DNA of 64,000 bases, from assembly GCA_026210745.1 (NCBI GenBank), contig CP110630.1, forward strand, positions 7,063,045-7,127,044, written 5' to 3'. Below the pieces are notes generated by a model. The model made no database searches, was not told the DNA's origin, and saw only the letters and a list, made by a program, of their open reading frames with translations. Of this stretch, positions 57,906 through 64,000 are shown piece after piece. Within the stretch, counting starts at the first letter, position 1. The number at the start of each line of letters is the position of its first letter. Source of the DNA: Exobasidium rhododendri. Lineage: Eukaryota; Basidiomycota; Exobasidiomycetes; Exobasidiales; Exobasidiaceae. A program made the position numbers and the translations under genes.

Positions 57906-57999
57906 ATGAAAGTATCGTCACCAAATTGCCTATTTAAGGGGAGTCTTGAGCCTGCTCGTGGCTCAAAATTGAGCCGAATCGGTAACCCCAGCAAAATAC

Positions 58000-58075
58000 T
58001 AGGATCAGGATTCGAACCCGAGCTCAATAGAGCACAAATAGACATTTAGCCGCTATACTACAGCGACTTGTATAC
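58000..58075 (-). other. tRNA-like remnant with perfect A and B boxes
   Basis: The minus strand carries TAGTATAGCGG, a perfect A box, and GGTTCGAATCC, a perfect B box, about 30 bases apart, resembling tRNA-His or tRNA-Asp. The anticodon stem cannot pair. It could still attract RNA polymerase III or TFIIIC. Confidence 0.4.
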
Positions 58076-58104
58076 TTTGAGCTACACAAATAGGGAATAT
58101 AATA

Positions 58105-59025
58105 CGCGTCTTAAGCTCAACACGTGGCTGCCTGTTTCATCGACCGAATCCCAATCTCGCCCCTGTATCGACACGCGTCTTACTTCACACGTGGCTGCCT
58201 GTTTAATAGAGAATATAACACGCGTCTTACTTCAACACGTGGCTGCCTGTTTCATCGGCCAAATCCCGATCTCGCCTCTGTATCGACACGCGTCTTACTT
58301 CAACACGTGGCTGCCTGTTTCATCGGCCGAATCCCGATCTCGCCCCTGTATCGACACGCGTCTCAAGCTCAACACGTGGCTGCCTCTCGCCCCTGTATCA
58401 ACACGCGTCTTACTTCACACGTGGCGGCCTGTTTCATCGGCCGAATCCCGATCTCGCCTCTGTATCGACACGCGTGTTACTTCAACACGTGGCCGCCTGT
58501 TTTATCGGCCGAATCCCGATCTCGCCTCTGTATCGACACGCGTGTTACTTCAACACGTGGCTGCCTGTTTTATCGGCCGAATCCCGATCTCGCCTCTGTA
58601 TCGACACGCGTGTTACTTCAACACGTGGCTGCCTGTTTTATCGGCCGAATCCCGATCTCGCCTCTGTATCAAATCGAAGGCTCACTTCACACGTGGCTGC
58701 CTGTTTCATCGGCCGAATCCCGATCTCGCCTCTGTATCGACACGCGTGTTACTTCAACACGTGGCTGCCTGTTTTATCGGCCGAATCCCGATCTCGCCTC
58801 TGTATCGACACGCGTGTTACTTCAACACGTGGCTGCCTGTTTTATCGGCCGAATCCCGATCTTGCCTCTGTATCGAAACAAAGGCTCACTTAAACACGTG
58901 GCTGCCTGTTGATTCGGCCGAATCCCGATCAACACGCGTGTTACTTCACACGTGGCCGCCTGTTTTATCGGCCGCATCCCGATCTCGCCCCTGTATCGAC
59001 TCGAAGGCTCACCTCACACGTGGCC
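58105..59025. repeat. 68-bp subtelomeric tandem repeat
   Basis: About 14 units, some truncated. In the best-preserved part the unit starts recur at 58471, 58539 and 58607. Nearly every unit holds ACGCGT and CACGTG, both palindromes known as protein-binding sites in fungi. Long plus-strand frames across it are artefacts of the repeat. Confidence 0.9.
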
Positions 59026-59039
59026 ACTAATCTCATCGC

Positions 59040-60560
59040 TATCGACAGGATGACATCTGTTTTAGGCATTGAGGACATTTGGAGCCCACAGACACACTGG
59101 AAAAGTGCCTCTACGGCGGCTATTCTGAGTCTCCAGCCCCTGCAGCTATTTTTGGTGAGACTACAACGGACGATACAATGCGCACACTAACTCCAGCTTT
59201 ACACCGTCGATCTTCTCTCCAAATGTCACTTATTCACCAGGATAGGTACGGTTGACCTGCATCTCCCACGACAACACTGTTAAAGTGCCTCTGTGGGGGG
59301 TGAATCAAGTCGTGCAAGCCTAATGAGAGGAACAGCACTGTATCGTAGATGTACCTGCCCTATCTGAGCATTACCTTCGATAAGATAGTACAGCGATGCA
59401 TACCCTGACTCCTGCTCTAAATTGCTGTTTGCAACTCATTTGTTGGTCACATTAGGTACGAGTGACATGCATCTGCCCCAATTACACAGCCAGAGTGCCT
59501 CTGTGGCGGTTAATTCATGTCATGCGAGCCTAACGATACAAACAGGAGTCTTGCGAGAGCCAAATACAGAGATGAGCATCTTTACTTCAGCACTCTATCG
59601 TCGATGCGCCGGCTCTATCTTGGATCACCTTCGATGCAGAAATACAGATGCGCGCACCCTAACCTCAGCCAGTATTGTCGATCGCAACTCACTTCTTGAT
59701 GAAGATGGGCACAGATGACCTGAATCTTCCCCGATTACACTGCCAAAGTGCCTCTGTGGCGGTTAATTCAGGTCATGCGAACCTCATGATAGAAACAAGA
59801 TTCTTGCGAGAGCCAAATACAGAGATGAGCATCTTAACTTCAGCTCTCTATTGTCGATGCGACAGCTCTATTTTAGCTACTTATGGTACAATGTAGCAAA
59901 GATATGTGCTCTGGCTTGAGCTCTTTATTTTGTCGATCACAACTCACTTCTTGATAAAGATGGGCACAGATGACATGAATCTTCCCCGATTACACTGCCA
60001 AAGTGCCTCTCAGGCGGGTAATTCTGGTCATGCGAGCCTAATGATAGAAAAGCGTTTCTTGCGAGGGCCAAACAGATGCGCGCACCCTAACCTCGGATCA
60101 ATAACTTCGACGCGTAAGATTTATCGTCACTAATCTTCGATACAGATATACAGATGCGCGCACCCTAACTCCAGCTCTATTTGTCGATCGCAACTCACTT
60201 ATTGGCCATAAGAGATACAGATGACTTGTATCTGCCCCAACTACACTGCCAAAGTGCCTCTCAGGCGGGTAATTCTAGTCATGCGAGCCTAAAGTTGGGA
60301 ACACAACTCTTGCAAGGGCCGAACAGATGCGCGCACCCTAACCTCGGATTGATATCTTCGACGCGTAAGATTTATCTTAGCGATACCCTTAATGGAGAAA
60401 TACACGTGCGCGCACCCTAACTCCAGCTCTATACAGCCAATATACACTATGAATGTCACTTATTCACTGAAATAGGTACCAATGACACACGTCTGCCACA
60501 AATACACTGCAAAAGTGCCTCTTTGGGGGCTTCTTTGTGTCTTCAACGCCTGGTGTGGTG
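59040..60560. repeat. ~254-bp subtelomeric tandem repeat
   Basis: Seven GTGCCTCT landmarks (59105, 59285, 59494, 59748, 60003, 60253, 60515) set a period near 254 bp, shorter at the inner end. Later units carry a GCGCACCCTAAC word, a telomere C-strand motif. Confidence 0.85.
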
Positions 60561-60859
60561 ACTCCAGTGTAATGCAGACGTCTAGCAGAGGTATGAGACG
60601 GGAGAAGGTTATCATCTGGCGCATCAAAAATACAACATTGCTCTGAAAGATGCGCTATGGCTATAGCTACCATATACAAGAAACGGCAGACAGATCATCA
60701 AGTAGCGTTTGGCTGTACGCGTGTCCCCGTTTCTAAAAAAGTGTCCCTGTCAAAATTTCATCCCGCCAGATTGAGTTCCAATCACTCTTAGTATGCTCCA
60801 TATATCTTCTTAACAGTGTACAGATGCCAGAAAAGGTGATTTGCAGGGTAGATACAAGT

Positions 60860-61790
60860 ATACGGCTGAGTGTCCAAGAGGCAAAACATGGTATTTTTCA
60901 AATCTGCTTCAGGGCTTAGTGACTCCACTCACACCTATGTATCTATATATGAAATGGTTCTGTGAAGTTTGAACGCAATTGCATGTCACAGCAAATACTT
61001 CACTCAGTAGCCAGTCTTGTCATTTAACGTGTCTCAAAACATGTTGCTCTAATGCATGTACGTGTTTTTGTGATTCAATTGAGCTCAAACTTGGTGTGTC
61101 ATGGTTTTAGACCAAGTGACACGTCATACTAGAAGATCATAAGAATCAGAGAGAAAAGTGCGTGCATCAAACTGTAAATGACAAGTACGGGCACTTCAGC
61201 GTACAAACCAAGATCATCACACAAAGAAGTCTCAAAATCAAAACAAAGAAGAGGCCAATCCATCAGAGGCGCATATTTAATGATGTCTTAGTGCTCTGAA
61301 GGTGGTTCACATAGTAACCAAGAGAGAACACCTAAGTGTCTTGGTATGCCAAACAAAGTATTTTTCAAGATCGTGTCAAGGCTTTGCTACTTCACTGTCA
61401 TTACCGTAATCATAAATAGACAGGCTCTGTGAAGTTTGAACACAATCACATGTCACAGTAAATACTTCACTCAGAAGCCAGTCTTGTCAATTCATGTGTC
61501 TCAAAACACGTCTCTCTTATGCATGTACGTGTTTTTGTGATTTGATTGAGCTTAGATTTGGTGTGCCATAGTTTTAGACCAGATGACACGTCATACTAGG
61601 AGCTCATGAGAATCAGAGAGAAAAGTGCGCAAAGTGAACTGTAAATGACAAGTACGGGCACTTAAGCGTACAAACTAAGACCATCATTCATGTAAGATGC
61701 AAATGTAAAACAAAAAAGATGTCAATCTATCAGAGGGGCTTATTCAATGATATCTGAGTGCTCTGAAGAGTCTATCAAGCATTCTTGCCA
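60860..61790. repeat. two ~467-bp direct repeats plus a partial third
   Basis: Copies from about 60860 and 61330 share long runs such as TGCATGTACGTGTTTTTGTG and AATGACAAGTACGGGCACTT. A partial third copy is at 61835-61925. No coding signal. Confidence 0.85.
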
Positions 61791-62274
61791 TACTTGACCC
61801 ATACAGACGTGACAGATCAGACGTCACATAGTGAAGTGTCATTTCTTGTGATTCAAATCTTCTCAGACTTGGTGTGGCATGTTTCCAGACTAAAATACAC
61901 ACCATACTACAAGATCAGACAGATCAGACACTTCTGTGCGCAGATCATTCCCGTTCATCCCCACAAGCGTCAACCAGCACCAATGGCCATTCCAGCGCAT
62001 TCTTGTTGTATTTTCCATGTTAAAGCAGTAGCGGTACATAGTATGAGTATGATCCAGCCCATTGCCAGCCCAGGAGATGATATCTTGGCCATCTTTCACT
62101 TGGCTGACATAGACAGCGCCGCTACAGCTGTCTGACATGGTATTGTCCCACTTTTTCATTAGTTAACAACGTTGTGACTTGGCAGAGGTGTAAGGAGGAG
62201 TGTTCCACATGACATACTACCCCATGGGTACCCATCTGTCCCAGTGTGCCCCAGTAAGTGAAGTATTCATGCAT

Positions 62275-62900
62275 CATTGACCAGCGGCTGCCCACCCGTC
62301 TCAGCCAGGCCCCCAGAAGATATACATAAGAGTTGTGACCAGCGGTTGCCCATCCGTCCAGACCCGCCCGGCTTATTGAACATATGAGCATAATTGACCA
62401 GGGTGGCCCATCCGTCCAGACCCGCCCCGCTTATTGAACATATGAGCATAATTGACCAGGGTGGCCCATCCGTCCAGACCAGGCTAGGGGCTCAGAGAGC
62501 CAGGCGGAGCTGACCAGCGGTTGCCCATCCGTCCAGACCCACCCCCGCTTATTGAACATATGATCATAATTGACAAGCGGTGGCCCATCCGTCCCCACAA
62601 GCCCCGGCTCATGGATTATAGGAGCATAGGTGACCAGCGGTGGCCCATCCGTTCAGACCCGCCCCCGCTTATTGAACATATGAGCATAATTGACCAGCGG
62701 TTGCCCATCCATCTGGGCCAGCCCCGCCAGAAAACACATGAGCGGAGCTGACCAGCGGTTGCCCATCCGTCCACCCCAGGCCCGCAATAGCATACATAAG
62801 CATAATTGACCAGCGGTGGCCCATCCGTCCAGACCCGCCACAGCTTGTGGAGTATAAAAGCGTAGCTGACCAGCGGTTGCCCACCCGTCCAGACCCGCTG
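62275..62900. repeat. ~59-bp subtelomeric minisatellite
   Basis: Eleven units marked by GACCAGCGGTTGCCCATCC or close variants at 58-61 bp spacing. The minus-strand frames through it repeat a short peptide and are not credible genes. Confidence 0.9.
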
Positions 62901-63587
62901 CCCCCGCTTGCCAATGCCAGGAAGAGTCTTGCAGCAAAGGGGCATTACACCAGCCAAAAACTGTGCTTTCCCCAACAGCCATCTGAGTGATGTCTCCATT
63001 TCCATGATTGGAATCCGTTGCAGCTTGGTAGGGCATGTTTTTGAGGCCATTCACACAACATACTAGAGAATCAGACAGATCCAACAAGGTTGCGCAACAT
63101 TCATTCCCCCAATCACCATGAAACACCAGTAAAGTACAGGCAGCGCAGATCGATGAATTTGCGTGATTTTGTTGTATTTCCAAGATCCCAAAGCATGGAA
63201 AGTCATGAGAGAGCATAACAAAGCATGGTTGAGGGCATTCCAGCTGGTTTGCGTGCTTATACAAAGGCATGATTCTGGACGTCCAAGGGGGGTGTAAAGT
63301 GGTGTTGCTGATATTGTTTGTGATTGAACGAGTGATTCAGGGTGGTCTGTGTGCATGCCAGAGTGTGTGCAAAGTGACTGGAGACAAGTTAGTAAGCAGG
63401 AAAAAAAGATGGCCGATGCAGGTGAAAAAGGTGAGATTTGGCTAAGTACAGAAGAGTGAATGCAGTGTTCAGGGGGGTCCAATACATCCAGAAAGCGCGT
63501 CAGAAGCAAGATATGAAGTAAGGAAAAAAGAGCAAAAAAAAGGAAAAAATGGAAAAAGGGAAATTTCGGAGGCGGGTCGGGCGGCAG
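62901..63587. other. unique subtelomeric spacer next to the telomere
   Basis: About 690 bases. The last 60 are purine-rich (AAAAAAGG runs). No gene seen; a minus-strand frame here lacks any signature. Confidence 0.5.
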
Positions 63588-64000
63588 GTTAGGGTTAGGG
63601 TTAGTCCCGATAGCTAGGGTTAGGGTTAGGGTTAGGGTTAGGGTTAGGGTTAGGGTTAGGGTTAGGGTGGGTTAGGGTTAGGGTTAGGGTTAGGGTTAGG
63701 GTTAGGGTTAGGGTTAGGGTTAGGGTTAGGGTTAGGGTTAGGGTTAGGGTTAGGGTTAGGGTTAGGGTTAGGGTTAGGGTTAGGGTTAGGGTTAGGGTTA
63801 GGGTTAGGGTTAGGGTTAGGGTTAGGGTTAGGGTTAGGGTTAGGGTTAGGGTTAGGGTTAGGGTTAGGGTTAGGGTTAGGGTTAGGGTTAGGGTTAGGGT
63901 TAGGGTTAGGGTTAGGGTTAGGGTTAGGGTTAGGGTTAGGGTTAGGGTTAGGGTTAGGGTTAGGGTTAGGGTTAGGGTTAGGGTTAGGGTTAGGGTTAGG
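63588..64000 (+). repeat. telomere (TTAGGG)n
   Basis: A nearly pure TTAGGG array to the window edge, G-rich strand running toward the end, so this is a right chromosome terminus. It is interrupted by a non-telomeric TCCCGATAGC near 63606-63616 and a GGGTGGG variant near 63665. Confidence 0.97.

Noticed and set aside
57826-58075. Functional tRNA genes
   Set aside because: B boxes are good, but the anticodon stems do not pair, so I list them only as remnants.
58068-59030. Long plus-strand frames of 139 to 320 codons
   Set aside because: They run through the 68-bp repeat, whose unit is not a multiple of three but is stop-poor in all frames; the peptides merely repeat.
62267-63270. Minus-strand frames repeating a Trp/Gly-rich peptide
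   Set aside because: By-product of the ~59-bp minisatellite; no start context, family or codon pattern supports a gene.
57400-63587. CRISPR array
   Set aside because: The repeats are contiguous or diverged tandem repeats without spacer-repeat alternation, and the window is fungal.

Overview
The window is the right end of a fungal chromosome. The last ~410 bases are a TTAGGG array running 5'->3' to the window edge. Inward of it lie about 5.5 kb of subtelomeric tandem repeats, then ordinary intron-bearing genes. Introns are short (mostly 50-100 nt) with gtgagt-type donors. Gene content (Zn2Cys6 regulator, two P450s, GPR1/FUN34 transporters, LicD-like protein, Harbinger transposon, TET/JBP-like dioxygenase) and gene structure suggest a basidiomycete with a compact genome. 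I cannot place it to genus.

Layout. 0-7 kb: two secreted alpha/beta hydrolases and a LicD-like membrane protein, all on the minus strand with long spacers. 7.6-14.4 kb: an amidohydrolase-2 decarboxylase, a GST relic, a full-length succinyl-CoA:3-ketoacid CoA transferase, and two divergently transcribed GPR1/FUN34 carboxylate transporters. 14.9-32.0 kb: a dense catabolic-looking cluster made of a P450, a TRI12-like MFS transporter, a dienelactone hydrolase, a Zn2Cys6 regulator, a short-chain dehydrogenase (SDR) divergent from a flavin monooxygenase, and a second SDR divergent from a CocE/S15-type hydrolase. 33-40 kb: three tandem paralogues of an unrecognised Cys-rich protein (the middle one frameshifted) plus a decayed fourth trace. 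41.2-44.4 kb: a PIF/Harbinger element with terminal repeats and a 3-bp target duplication. 44.9-51.1 kb: a monocarboxylate-type MFS transporter, a second P450 and a seven-helix membrane protein. 53.6-57.3 kb: an unrecognised 725-residue zinc-ribbon protein convergent with a TET/JBP-like 2-oxoglutarate dioxygenase. 57.3-63.6 kb: hairpins, tRNA-like remnants and four tandem-repeat families (68 bp, ~254 bp, ~467 bp, ~59 bp). 63.59-64.0 kb: telomere.

How the genes may work together (inference). The 7.6-32 kb genes form a plausible catabolic chain: hydroxylation (P450), alcohol oxidation (SDRs), oxygen insertion (FMO), ester or lactone cleavage (CocE-type hydrolase, dienelactone hydrolase), decarboxylation (amidohydrolase), CoA activation (SCOT) and small-acid transport (GPR1 family). 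An 11-bp motif with core TTGTCCGAC recurs in four intergenic regions: before the MFS gene, before the Zn2Cys6 gene, and in both divergent SDR promoters. It is a candidate operator of the cluster regulator.

The best candidates for something undescribed are (1) this cluster and its motif, (2) the tandem Cys-rich family with an internal membrane/signal segment and dibasic sites before a beta-rich C-terminal domain, and (3) the subtelomeric TET/JBP-like gene with its unknown convergent partner.
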